Part shown: piece by piece, positions 18,143 through 26,879 of the stretch
Layout: the number at the start of each line of letters is the position of its first letter
Numbering within the stretch: position 1 is the stretch's first letter
Origin: an uncultured Lachnospiraceae bacterium
GTDB taxonomy: Bacteria > Bacillota > Clostridia > Lachnospirales > Lachnospiraceae
Assembly: GCA_947626715.1 (NCBI GenBank)
Contig: CANQTG010000004.1
Coordinates: forward strand, 1 to 55,651
Direction: 5' to 3'
Length of the DNA stretch: 55,651 bases
Translations under genes and position numbers: made by a program
Notes under the pieces: generated by a model
Database searches by the model: none
What the model was told of the DNA's origin: nothing
What the model saw: the letters and a program-made list of their open reading frames with translations, nothing else

Positions 18143-18342
18143 GGCTGTATCCCAAAGACGAGCTGTACCGGGAAATGTCCTTTATCTCCTACTATTTCCA
18201 TTGGAGCGAGGACGAGGTTTTGGGGCTGGATCACGCCAGCCGCCGGAGATGGTGCAGCGAGATCTCGCAGATCAATCAAAGCCTGAATCCCTCGAAAAAG
18301 GAGAAGGAAAAGAGCATTCTCGATATGAAACCAACGCGATGA
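18085..18342 (+). CDS. DUF6760-like protein, probably made by -1 frameshift
   Basis: The frame encodes LYPKDELYREMSFISYYFHW and DEVLGLDHASRRRWCSEI, the signature of the DUF6760 family found next to eCIS tube genes. No good start exists: GTG at 18085 lies deep inside the previous gene and adds 20 unconserved residues, and a CTG at 18145 with GAGGGA ahead would be unusual. A -1 slip at A AAT TTT (18121-18127) enters this frame at TAC (18127-18129) and adds 71 residues to the chaperone. Coordinates given are the open frame from GTG; as a fusion only 18127-18342 is used. Confidence 0.75.
   Translation: MPGLREGISGAAKFYNRGIRLYPKDELYREMSFISYYFHWSEDEVLGLDHASRRRWCSEISQINQSLNPSKKEKEKSILDMKPTR
18121..18153 (+). 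promoter_or_regulatory. Candidate programmed -1 frameshift signal
   Basis: The heptamer AAATTTT (18121-18127) reads A AAT TTT in the zero frame, fitting X XXY YYZ. Eight bases later a 6-bp perfect stem GGGATA/TATCCC (18136-18141 with 18148-18153, 6-nt loop) follows. A purine-rich GGGAAGG lies upstream at 18098-18104. This is the standard layout for -1 frameshifting in tail-assembly chaperone genes. Confidence 0.65.
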
Positions 18343-18355
18343 AAGGCGGGTCAAC

Positions 18356-20281
18356 ATGGAACAGGTATCTTCCGGAAAATTTTTGGTGCAGAACTACGGC
18401 TTAAATCCGGCCCCGAGCTTTAATTTTATGCTGCGGGTGGAGGGACTGTACGATCTCCCCTGCCGCTCGATCAAGGTGTTCCACCGGGAAAACGAATATG
18501 AGATGATCCAAGAGGGGGGACTGAACGATTACGTCCATATGCGGCGCAAGCCGATCTCGAAGCCCTTCACGTTTCAGGTGGAGCGTTACGTGGGCTCGGA
18601 CGTGCTCGATCCGCTGGCGAACGGCACGGATCTGACGCTCCCGATCCTGCTGATCATCACACGCTACCTCACCTACGAGGAGGCCATGATGGTGCGTACC
18701 TACGCCTTTACCGGCTGCACGGTTATGTCGAAGGAATACGGGGAGCTGAATGCGGAAAAGAGCGGGCTTTTGACCGAGGTGACGACGGTCGGCTACCGGG
18801 AAATGCTGTGTCTTGACAATGTGGCGAACAATTTCTATCAGGGCGACACATGGAAATTCGATCCGCAGCAGAAGACGGAGAATGAGCTCGGCCCGGACGG
18901 GAAGCCTGTCCTCGACGAGAATGGAAATCCTAAGGTGAAAGCGCTGACGATGCCGGACGGCACGCCGATCTACATAACGAACAAGAAGGGATCGGGGCCC
19001 CTTAGGGCGCGCCACGATCCTTACTGGGATAATCCCGATTATTCGCAGGATAGCGCGGCGGAAAAGGCCAAAGGTAATATGTGGCGCTTTGACGGGAAGA
19101 AAAAGGAAGGGAACGAGAAGCGCTCGGCGGTGACCTATAAAGAAAAATCGCTGACGGATGCCGATAAGGACGCCAAAAATAATATGTGGCACTTTGATTC
19201 CAAGACGGTAACGGAGGCGAGCTTTGGCAAGGACGGGATGCCCATTTCTAAGCCGCCGGTGACGATCGTGCCGAAAAACGGCTCCGGGCCGCTGAACGCG
19301 AATCACGATCCCTATTGGGACAATGCGGAGTATACGCTGGAAAAGGCGAAGAAAAGGGCCGAAGCGAATATGTGGCGCTTTGACGGGACGGCGAAGGCCG
19401 GGAGCGGGAAGAAGTCGGCGGCACAGCCGAAAAGCTCGGAAAAGACGCTGCTGGAGGCCGACGCGGCCGCGCAAAAGAACACATGGCACTTTGCTTATGA
19501 GGCCGCGACCTTAAAAGGGGTCGATCAGGACGGGAATCCTACCGAGACGCCGGTTACGAGGCTGGACGGCACGCCGATCAATATCTCCAAGACCAAGAAG
19601 GGGACAGGGCCGCTGAACGCGGTGCATGATATTAACTGGAGCAACGAGGAATATTCGCTGAGCAGGGCGACGGAGCGCGCGAAGGGTCATACGTGGCAGT
19701 TCGCGGGGACGACGAAGGCCGGGAACGGCACGCAGTCGGCCGTGCAGCCGAAAAACCCGGAAAAGACGCTGACGGAAGCCTCTGCGGAGAATCTAAAGAA
19801 CGAGTGGCAGTTCAGCGGGACGACGAAGGCCGGGAACGGCGCGCAGTCTGCGGCGCAGCCGGAGAACCCGGAGAAGACGCTGGCGGAAGCCTCCGCGGAG
19901 AATGTAAAGAACCAGTGGCAGTTTAACGGGACGACGAAGGCCGGGAACGGTATGCAGTCTGCGATACCGCCGGAGAACCCGGAAAAGACGATCACGGAGG
20001 CCGCCGCGGCCAGTGAAGAGAGACATTGGCAGTTTAACGGGACGGCGAAGGCCGGGAACGGGAAGCAGTCGGCGGTACACCCCGAAGGGGACGATGGGCC
20101 GGCGTTAGAGGCGGCGAAAAAGCGCGCCGAGGCAAACCGCTGGTCGTCTAAAAATAAAAAGGCGCGCAGCGCCGTGGACGTAAAGGATATGCATAAAGGC
20201 AAAGCGCCGAAGGCGCGGAAATGGCCGCCGACCCGAAGCGCGGTAGATGTCGCCAAATTCTTATCCGGCAAGAAGTCCTGA
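18356..20281 (+). CDS. Tube-like protein with long W-x-F repeat extension
   Basis: A 641-residue protein. Residues 1-~155 form a gp19-like tube domain (FLVQNYGLNPAPSFNFMLRV, SKPFTFQVERY, and the GYREM end), as in the second, initiator-type tube proteins of eCIS. Residues ~160-641 are low-complexity repeats, each starting W-x-F. Three or more longer units contain GSGPLNANHDPYWDN, then four 37-residue units of the type GTTKAGNGxQSA...NPEKTLxEASAEN run to ~610. The tail ends in a basic SAVDV duplicate. The repeats are Lys/Gly/Asn-rich with regularly spaced Trp. A tube initiator would sit at the baseplate end; why it needs a 480-residue extension is unknown. The extension could be a luminal filament, a cargo plug or an outer decoration. 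Confidence 0.8.
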   Translation: MEQVSSGKFLVQNYGLNPAPSFNFMLRVEGLYDLPCRSIKVFHRENEYEMIQEGGLNDYVHMRRKPISKPFTFQVERYVGSDVLDPLANGTDLTLPILLIITRYLTYEEAMMVRTYAFTGCTVMSKEYGELNAEKSGLLTEVTTVGYREMLCLDNVANNFYQGDTWKFDPQQKTENELGPDGKPVLDENGNPKVKALTMPDGTPIYITNKKGSGPLRARHDPYWDNPDYSQDSAAEKAKGNMWRFDGKKKEGNEKRSAVTYKEKSLTDADKDAKNNMWHFDSKTVTEASFGKDGMPISKPPVTIVPKNGSGPLNANHDPYWDNAEYTLEKAKKRAEANMWRFDGTAKAGSGKKSAAQPKSSEKTLLEADAAAQKNTWHFAYEAATLKGVDQDGNPTETPVTRLDGTPINISKTKKGTGPLNAVHDINWSNEEYSLSRATERAKGHTWQFAGTTKAGNGTQSAVQPKNPEKTLTEASAENLKNEWQFSGTTKAGNGAQSAAQPENPEKTLAEASAENVKNQWQFNGTTKAGNGMQSAIPPENPEKTITEAAAASEERHWQFNGTAKAGNGKQSAVHPEGDDGPALEAAKKRAEANRWSSKNKKARSAVDVKDMHKGKAPKARKWPPTRSAVDVAKFLSGKKS

Positions 20282-20341
20282 CGGCCCGCGAAATAAGGAA
20301 GAGAAGAACGATAAGAAAGAGAAGGAAGGGAGGAAAGGGAT

Positions 20342-22381
20342 ATGCTGACAATCAAAACGCCGCTTACGCTGGTATGTGGCAGGACGATCGCCCTTTCCTG
20401 CGAGCCCTTCTGCAAACGGATCACCGGAAATTATGAGGTGATGGCCAGCGGGATCACCGGCGAGGATCTGCTGCATGTGACGACTGCGCCGCCCGAGATC
20501 TATTTAGGAGAGGGCGGCATGACCAGTCTGGTAAACAATACGCAGATCAACAGCCGTCAGGAGACTAAGCTGGAGGTCATCAACAATCTGTTAAACCGTA
20601 TCGTTTTGAACGAGGACGTAAACCTTACCTATCAGGACCGGGTCTATATCACAGACGTGCTCCATAAGCTGGGGATCCGCAATACGCAGCAGTTTATGAA
20701 TCAGGTATCGCGCCTCAAGCAGGAGACGAACCATGCCGAGCAGCTTGTGAGCCTGTACTGGAACCACCTTCAGGAGCTGACCGAGCGGACGGAGGAATAC
20801 CGTAATCTCCGTAAGGAGGAGCGGCAGATAACGGAGGAGAATACGCAGGAGAACGTGCGCCTGCACCTCCACGAGGATATCCTAAACCGCCTGCAGACGG
20901 GGGCAATCTATCAAATCCTGCATAACTTTTACAGCGGCTATGGGGGCGATAGCCTGTATGTGTACGGGCCGGAGATACGGCTCGCGGAGCAGGGGCGGAC
21001 GGCCGGACAGATCCTCCTAAACCGCCTGCAGACCATTGTCGAGGGGGAAACGGTCCCCCTTACCTACCGGCACGACAATTACTATGAGACGATGGATATC
21101 GAAGAGACCGAACGGGGCGGGGACAGTGTCAGCAGCCAGATCACCTCGGCCGTCCTGCTGGGCCTGATCGACAATCTCTACTACAGCCGCTTTGAGAAGC
21201 TGCAGAACATGCAGGAGAGTTATCTGCGTATGGAGAACGCGCTCTATCAGTCGGCGGAAAATACGATCTGGCGGATGCAGGCGGGAGCCGCGGGGATCTG
21301 GAACGTCCAAAACCGCAGGGAGACGGGCGTATACGAGCAGCGGCGGTATGAGCGGACGCTCGCGTACGTCTACCGGCTGCTGGAGACGGAGGAGGACGGC
21401 GGGGAGGAGACACCCTTTTGGGAGCCGCCCCGTCAGGAAGCGCAGGAGCGGGAGGCGCCGCCCGGGGGCGGGGAGCGGGGCCGCCTGCCGGAGGCGGGAG
21501 AGATCCCTCCGGCGCAGACGATTCCCGCCGATCTGCCGGATACGGAGCGTCTGGAAGAGGAGCTTGAGGAGATCAACCGACAGAATATAGAGAATTACCG
21601 CCGCTATCAGGAGTTCCTTACGCAGCGCAAGGAGCGGCGGGAGGACGAGGGCGGCCGCCCCTCAAGGGAGCGGATGCGCAGGGAGAGCCTGATCGCGCTG
21701 ACCCAGCCGCAGGCGTTCCTAGAGGAGATACGGGAGGAAGCGCGGGAGCGGGAAACGCGCCCCTCAAGGGAGCTGGCGGAGATTACGAAGCTCCTTCCGC
21801 AGCGGACGCGGGAGCTGTATGAGCGGCTGGAGCAGTATGAGATCCATCCCGAGCAGTTTACGGAGAGCAGGGAAATAAGCCGCAACAATATCGGGCTGCT
21901 TCTCCACGATATCCAGAGCGTGGAGGAAGCGCGCGGGCGGGAAACCGAGCGCCGCCTTACGGAGCAGGAGCGGGAGCAGGTGCGGGAGGTATCGCAGACC
22001 GTACTGGAGCGCTGGAAGGAGAGCGCCCCGAGAGAGGCCGCGCAGGGCCGCTTTCTGCAGAGTGAGGCGCAGGATGTGCACCTGATCCACCGTCTGCAGG
22101 AGCGCGAGGTGAATGAGGAGCTGCTCGAGCAGCTGATGGAGCAGAACCGCCTGCAGAGCCGCAGCACGCAGGTGAACCGGACGGAGGAGATCACGACGCA
22201 GACCGTCAACCAGACGCTGGAGCGCCGCCAGATCCAGAATCAGTCGCTGGTGCAGGAAACGGAAAATCTGAGCGAGCTGATCCAAGAGGGCGTGCAGCGG
22301 CAGGTAAACGCGCTGTCCGAGCAGGTATATCATAAATTGGAGAAACGCCTTCAGAATGAGAAGAGAAGGCGCGGCTACTGA
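20342..22381 (+). CDS. Gln/Glu/Arg-rich coiled-coil protein, tape-measure candidate
   Basis: A 679-residue protein with a short β-rich head (~1-65: IKTPLTLVCGRTIALSCEPF, EIYLGEGG) followed by almost continuous charged helix to the end, with a Pro/Glu-rich break at ~355-405. There is no membrane helix, enzyme motif or signal peptide. It lies between the tube-like gene and the hub genes, where tail loci carry their tape measure, and no other candidate is present. Unlike classical tape measures it has no hydrophobic segments. Ribosome site GGGAGGAAAGGGAT precedes the ATG. The functional call is positional inference. Confidence 0.6.
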   Translation: MLTIKTPLTLVCGRTIALSCEPFCKRITGNYEVMASGITGEDLLHVTTAPPEIYLGEGGMTSLVNNTQINSRQETKLEVINNLLNRIVLNEDVNLTYQDRVYITDVLHKLGIRNTQQFMNQVSRLKQETNHAEQLVSLYWNHLQELTERTEEYRNLRKEERQITEENTQENVRLHLHEDILNRLQTGAIYQILHNFYSGYGGDSLYVYGPEIRLAEQGRTAGQILLNRLQTIVEGETVPLTYRHDNYYETMDIEETERGGDSVSSQITSAVLLGLIDNLYYSRFEKLQNMQESYLRMENALYQSAENTIWRMQAGAAGIWNVQNRRETGVYEQRRYERTLAYVYRLLETEEDGGEETPFWEPPRQEAQEREAPPGGGERGRLPEAGEIPPAQTIPADLPDTERLEEELEEINRQNIENYRRYQEFLTQRKERREDEGGRPSRERMRRESLIALTQPQAFLEEIREEARERETRPSRELAEITKLLPQRTRELYERLEQYEIHPEQFTESREISRNNIGLLLHDIQSVEEARGRETERRLTEQEREQVREVSQTVLERWKESAPREAAQGRFLQSEAQDVHLIHRLQEREVNEELLEQLMEQNRLQSRSTQVNRTEEITTQTVNQTLERRQIQNQSLVQETENLSELIQEGVQRQVNALSEQVYHKLEKRLQNEKRRRGY

Positions 22382-22425
22382 CAGGATAGATGACAGGATA
22401 GAAAGGGAAAAAGGAGGAAGCGGCG

Positions 22426-23373
22426 ATGGCACAGACCAATTTCAGTTCGATGACGCAGAATCTGGCCGCGAGCGGGCTCGGCCTTCTGCCGAAAGCGGTT
22501 TTGTTCGTGCGGGATAAGAGCAAGATCACGGCGCTCCCCACCGACAATCTGGAAGATAGAGGAGATATCAAAAAGTCGGCAATGGAGAAGATGAACGAGC
22601 AGGCGACCCAGCTGCAGAAGGATCTGCTGAGCAGGACCAAAGGGGCGCTGGCCCAGACCTACAGCTCTCTTACCAGCCCGGGGAGCTCGGCGACGGCGCA
22701 GGGGAGCCCGGGGACGGCGCAGGGAAGCTCAGGGACGGCGCAGGGGAACTTGGGGGCGGCGCAGGGGTATTTTGCACTGGAGGTGCAGTATAATCCGTCC
22801 ACGATCCGATTGGATACCCAAGCCGGTACGCAGGCGAATTACAGCGGCGGCGGGCTGGGGAGCCAGAGCAATAACATGCTGATGGAGATCGATCAGCCGC
22901 CGACCACGACGATGAGTATGCAGCTCGTATTTGACGATATGAACCCGAGCGACGCCTTTATGATAAACAGCATCAGCCTAACGGGGGATCTGATCTCGTC
23001 GGGCGCCAATCTTTACCGCAAGGCGACGGGTCAGGAATATTCCGTCAGCAAGCAGATGGACGGCCTGCTCTCCCTCCTAGTCCACGACGAAACGAGGCAG
23101 GTGATCTTCTTCTGGTCGCGCATGTGCTTTCGGGGCGAGGTGACAAACGTAAGCAGCCGCTATACAATGTTTAATAAGTCGGGGAACCCGATCCGGGGCG
23201 TGGTGGATCTGACGATCCGGCAGGGCGGCTCCGACGAGGGCTCCGGTTATACCTACGACGAGAAGATATGGGATCAGGCCTTCGACGAGGCGTTTGATGC
23301 GAACGGGGTCAACGGCGCGGTCAGCACATTTCAGAAGCTGACGCAGAATAATTTTCTGAATCTAAACCTGTAA
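22426..23373 (+). CDS. CIS_tube-family hub adaptor 1 (Pvc7/Afp7-like)
   Basis: A 315-residue protein. Residues ~115-300 show the CIS_tube N-terminal domain: FALEVQYNPSTIRLD, a TTMSMQLVFDDMNPSDAF strand pair, the IFFWSRMCFRGEVTNVSSRY signature and NPIRGVVDLTI. It lacks the C-terminal LysM often fused in Pvc7/Afp7. A linker at ~86-113 is built of four 21-bp tandem repeats (22681-22764) coding S-x-G-T-A-Q-G. The next gene is a paralogue. The pair should adapt the tube to the gpD-like hub. Confidence 0.85.
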   Translation: MAQTNFSSMTQNLAASGLGLLPKAVLFVRDKSKITALPTDNLEDRGDIKKSAMEKMNEQATQLQKDLLSRTKGALAQTYSSLTSPGSSATAQGSPGTAQGSSGTAQGNLGAAQGYFALEVQYNPSTIRLDTQAGTQANYSGGGLGSQSNNMLMEIDQPPTTTMSMQLVFDDMNPSDAFMINSISLTGDLISSGANLYRKATGQEYSVSKQMDGLLSLLVHDETRQVIFFWSRMCFRGEVTNVSSRYTMFNKSGNPIRGVVDLTIRQGGSDEGSGYTYDEKIWDQAFDEAFDANGVNGAVSTFQKLTQNNFLNLNL

Positions 23374-23394
23374 GGAGAAAGGAAAGCTACGGAT

Positions 23395-24312
23395 ATGGCA
23401 GGAGCGGGAGATATGGTATCCATGGCGGGCAACGCGCTCGCGCAGGCGTCGGGGATCATTGAAAAGGCGGTGATCGAGATACAGGATTACCGCGCCATGC
23501 TGTCGGGCCTAGACGCAAAGACGATGAATGCGGCGGTCGGGCTGAGAGGAGCCGACCGCGGCAGCAAATTAGGCTCCTTAATCGGCGGCGGAAGTACGTC
23601 GATCAATCAGCTCTTGAGAAGTACGGGCGGCGCGCTTGGCAGAAGCGATCTGGAGGGGCAATCCATGCTGAACGTGGGGACGTCGCTGGTGACCGGCTCT
23701 GAGCTCGGCGCGGACCAGCCTGCCAAAAAGCGGTTTATCGTACAGTTTAACCCGAGCGAGCTCAGCCTGTCAGGATACGGCGGCGGCCGGGTGGCAAAGA
23801 CGAATTACAGCGCGCAAGGGTCGGAAGCGCCGATCAGCTATGATAAGATGGATGTGCGTATCATGCTGAACGTAAAGCTGATCTTCGATCAGGTGGATCC
23901 GCAGTCCGCCTTCTTAGCCGATAAGGTCAACGTATCCCCGACCTCTCTTGCGACCGGCGCGGTAAAGGGCGTTATGACGGCGTCAGGCGCGAAGGTGAAG
24001 ACCGTGCAGACGCAGGTGGAGGCGTTTGCCGCCGCCCTTCGTTCCGCGTATACGCGTCAGATCAGCTTCATCTGGGGGAAGCTCTGCTATTCGGGCGTCT
24101 TAAACAGGGTCTCGTCCCAGTATACGATGTTCAATGCGACCGGCGAGCCGATCCGGGCGGTGGTGGAGCTCACGATGATGTGCATGGACGCTACGGTGGA
24201 CGTGGGCAATATGGGCACATGGGAAGAGATCTACGAAAGGGCCTTTGCGGGCGACCAGAGTCTGGTAAAGGCATCCCAGAAGGTAGGCAATCTGCTGAAT
24301 TTTAATCTGTAG
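23395..24312 (+). CDS. CIS_tube-family hub adaptor 2
   Basis: A 305-residue paralogue of the preceding protein: FIVQFNPSELSLSGYGG, MLNVKLIFDQVDPQSAF, ISFIWGKLCYSGVLNRVSSQY and EPIRAVVELTM align with it across the domain, while the N-terminal 110 residues (helical, Gly/Ser-rich) differ. It also lacks a LysM. Two adjacent paralogues suggest two stacked rings or a hetero-oligomeric ring above the hub. Confidence 0.85.
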   Translation: MAGAGDMVSMAGNALAQASGIIEKAVIEIQDYRAMLSGLDAKTMNAAVGLRGADRGSKLGSLIGGGSTSINQLLRSTGGALGRSDLEGQSMLNVGTSLVTGSELGADQPAKKRFIVQFNPSELSLSGYGGGRVAKTNYSAQGSEAPISYDKMDVRIMLNVKLIFDQVDPQSAFLADKVNVSPTSLATGAVKGVMTASGAKVKTVQTQVEAFAAALRSAYTRQISFIWGKLCYSGVLNRVSSQYTMFNATGEPIRAVVELTMMCMDATVDVGNMGTWEEIYERAFAGDQSLVKASQKVGNLLNFNL

Positions 24313-24321
24313 GAGCAAGGG

Positions 24322-25602
24322 ATGGCGACGTTTACTTTTGATTCGCTGAAAAAACAATACAGTAATTTCTCTTATCCGAGGGCGCTCGTCCAGATCAACG
24401 GAAAGGACATTGCCGATAACAAGAAGGGGCTGGCGGTTTCCGATCTGGAGATAGAGGTGACCTGCGGCTTTGAGGCCTCTCTGGCGACATTCTGGATCTA
24501 CGGCGGGTATGACCGCGTGGCGACGCAGTTCCAGTTCGACGATATGAAATCCTATATCCTGCTCGGCTCTTCGGTGATGATCGGGCTCGGATACGGGAGC
24601 AGCGTCCGCGAGGTGTTCCGCGGATTTATCGCCCGGGTCAACTATTCCTTCCGGGAGGGGGAGATCCCGGGCGTTGAGATCACGGCGATGGACGTCAAGG
24701 GCATGATGATGGCCGGCAATTATTCCAGACAGCTTACCGCCTCTTATTTCTCGGATGCGGTGCAGGAGATCCTCCAGCAGCTCGTCTATACGAAAATGCA
24801 GGCGAACCAGATCATTACCTCGGTGAATATTACCGATACGCCGGACAAGGCGCTGGCGGCCTCGGCGGGCGGGGGAGCCGAAGGACTGGGAGCGGGCGCG
24901 GCCTCCGGGGGAGCGCTGGGAGAGGGCGGCGCGTCGGCGAGCGATCGGACGATCGAGATGGTCTGCGAGAGCGATTATGAATTTGTGGTAAAGGCGGCGC
25001 GGAAATTTAATTATGAATTTTTTGCCGTCGGCGGCGCGGTCTATTTCCGAAAGGCCAAGAGCGATACGGAGATCCTGATGGAGACGGGGCCCGGCAGGGG
25101 GCTGCGGGGCTATGAGGTGGAATACGACATCACGGGGCAGGTGGAGACGATCGAGGTGCGCGGCGTGGACGTGAGCAAGGCGAAGCTGATCACGGCCTCC
25201 CAGAAGCTCAAGAATAAGCTCTCGCAGGGCAGCAAGGCGAAACCGCTGGTATCCAAATCGAAGCGGGTGTATATCGACCCCACGATCTCCTCGCAGGAGG
25301 ATGCGGGATACCGGGCGTCCTATCTGGCGGAGGATATCTCCTACCGGCTGGGTACGCTGGAAGCGGAGTTTATCGGGCTGCCGGAGCTGACGCCGGGACG
25401 CTTTATCAAGCTGGGGGACGTAGGGACCGGGGCGTCCAATACCTTTTATGTGATGAATGTGCGCCATATCTTAGACAGCGAGCGCGGCTATATCACCTAT
25501 GTGACGGGGAAGGCGGCGCAGCAGGTGTCCGCGGGAGACGCGGCGGGCGGAGTCTCGGACGCGGCAGGCAAAGTGGGAGGACTGACAGGTGGCTTTATTT
25601 GA
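24322..25602 (+). CDS. Baseplate hub protein, phage gpD/VgrG N-terminal-like
   Basis: A 426-residue protein of the phage late control D/gp27-like hub family: start FSYPRALVQINGKDI, the VTCGFEASLATFWIYGG strands, VFRGFIARVNYSF, GVEITAMDVKGMMM, and a second barrel with FFAVGGAVYFRKA. A Gly/Ala/Ser-rich loop (~178-213) interrupts the two halves. It overlaps the spike gene by 14 bases; together they make what is one VgrG polypeptide in type VI systems. Confidence 0.9.
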   Translation: MATFTFDSLKKQYSNFSYPRALVQINGKDIADNKKGLAVSDLEIEVTCGFEASLATFWIYGGYDRVATQFQFDDMKSYILLGSSVMIGLGYGSSVREVFRGFIARVNYSFREGEIPGVEITAMDVKGMMMAGNYSRQLTASYFSDAVQEILQQLVYTKMQANQIITSVNITDTPDKALAASAGGGAEGLGAGAASGGALGEGGASASDRTIEMVCESDYEFVVKAARKFNYEFFAVGGAVYFRKAKSDTEILMETGPGRGLRGYEVEYDITGQVETIEVRGVDVSKAKLITASQKLKNKLSQGSKAKPLVSKSKRVYIDPTISSQEDAGYRASYLAEDISYRLGTLEAEFIGLPELTPGRFIKLGDVGTGASNTFYVMNVRHILDSERGYITYVTGKAAQQVSAGDAAGGVSDAAGKVGGLTGGFI

Positions 25603-26401
25603 TATTCTGGACGATATTGCGGAAAAGCAGGTGCTAAAGACCGATACCGGCGACAACCGGATCTTCGGCGTCGTGGTCGGACAGGTCACGCAGAATTACC
25701 ATCAGGATATGCCGGGGCGGGTGTGCGTGACGGTGACGACCCGCGATACGGCGGCCAATGAGCTGAAATGGGGGAGGCTGGCCATGCCGTTCGGCGGCTC
25801 GGGCTGGGGGCACTATTTCGTCCCCGAGGTGGGGGATCAGGTCCTTTTGGCCTTTGAGCAGGGGAATATCGAAAAGCCCTATGTGATCGGCTGTATCCCC
25901 AAGAGCAGCGATCAGATCCTGCGCAAATCCGCCGATAAGAACAATCAGTATAAACAGATCGTGACCCGCCACGGGAGTACGATCTGCTTTGAGGACAGCG
26001 CCGAAGGGGAAGGCGAAAAGGATAAGATCGAGATCTATACCGCGAAGAAGGGCCACCGGATCGAGTTAGACAACGAAGCGAACGCCATCACCCTCTCCGA
26101 TAAGGACGGCAAAAACCAGATCAAGCTCGAGACGGAGCAGGGGCAGATGACGATACAGGCGGAGAAAAAGCTGACGATCAAGGTCGGCGATAATATCGAG
26201 CTGATCTTGAACGGCGGGAACGGGACGGTCAAGCTCCAGTGCGAGAAGCTGAATATTGATACGAGCGGCAATATCAGCCTCTCGGCCAGCGGCTCCGCAA
26301 AGGTGAGCGCGGGCAATATCACCGCGGAGGCCAGCTCCATGCTCAAGATGAACAGCGGCGGGGCGGTCACGGTGGCGGGCGCGCCGATCAAGCTGGGATA
26401 A
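25589..26401 (+). CDS. Spike protein, gp5/VgrG C-terminal-like
   Basis: A 270-residue protein with an OB-fold domain (~18-95: VVVGQVTQNYHQDMPGRVCV, then WGRLAMPFGGSGWGHYFVPE and GDQVLLAFEQGN) followed by a β-helix needle of short strand repeats to the end (KIEIYTAKKGHRIELDNE onward). The start is GTG 25589 with GGAGG at 25576-25580, inside the hub gene. The trimeric needle carries the DUF4280 tip. No lysozyme domain is present, unlike T4 gp5. Confidence 0.93.
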   Translation: MALFDILDDIAEKQVLKTDTGDNRIFGVVVGQVTQNYHQDMPGRVCVTVTTRDTAANELKWGRLAMPFGGSGWGHYFVPEVGDQVLLAFEQGNIEKPYVIGCIPKSSDQILRKSADKNNQYKQIVTRHGSTICFEDSAEGEGEKDKIEIYTAKKGHRIELDNEANAITLSDKDGKNQIKLETEQGQMTIQAEKKLTIKVGDNIELILNGGNGTVKLQCEKLNIDTSGNISLSASGSAKVSAGNITAEASSMLKMNSGGAVTVAGAPIKLG

Positions 26402-26429
26402 GGCGCAGAGCGGGAAGGGAGGAAGAGCG

Positions 26430-26879
26430 ATGCCGGAAGGAAGTTTTCTCGGTACGGGAATGAAATTCCCGCCGCAGGTCAACCGGGCGACGGGACGCTT
26501 CGAGGTCGCGTCGGAGAAGGAGAGCGTAAAAGAATCGGTCTATCTGATCCTGATGACGCAGCAGACGGAGCGCTTTACGCGTCCCAATTTCGGGAGCAAT
26601 CTGATGTCGTATACCTTTATGGATGTCAACAATACGACTCTGAGTATCATGATAAGGGATCTGACGGAGCAGCTCACCAGACAGGAGCCGCGCATTCAGG
26701 ATGTGAGGGTCGCGGCCGACGATCAGGTGCGGGACGGCTGTCTGATCGTGAATATCGGCTATACGATCCGCAATACCAATGTAAGGGATAATCTGGTATT
26801 TCCGTTTTACCTAAACGTAACGGACGAGGAAGAAGAGGCATATGAACCGGAACAGTATGAATCAGAAGAGATGGAATGA
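26430..26879 (+). CDS. Baseplate wedge protein gp25-like
   Basis: A 149-residue gpW/gp25 protein. MKFPPQVNRATGRFEVASE is the usual start, followed by SVYLILMTQQTERFTRPNFG (the conserved E-R region used to nucleate the sheath) and IRNTNVRDNLVFPFYL at the end. The C-terminus is an acidic tail. Its last 38 bases overlap the next gene's start. Confidence 0.95.
   Translation: MPEGSFLGTGMKFPPQVNRATGRFEVASEKESVKESVYLILMTQQTERFTRPNFGSNLMSYTFMDVNNTTLSIMIRDLTEQLTRQEPRIQDVRVAADDQVRDGCLIVNIGYTIRNTNVRDNLVFPFYLNVTDEEEEAYEPEQYESEEME

Noticed and set aside
24100-25467. Minus-strand 455-codon open frame
   Set aside because: It is antisense to the gpD-like hub gene; the His/Arg/Leu-rich composition is what this GC-rich strand gives in the shadow frame.
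24322-26401. Type VI secretion system
   Set aside because: There is no TssB/TssC split sheath, ClpV, TssJLM membrane complex or TssK; the sheath is a single long subunit and the hub and spike are separate genes.
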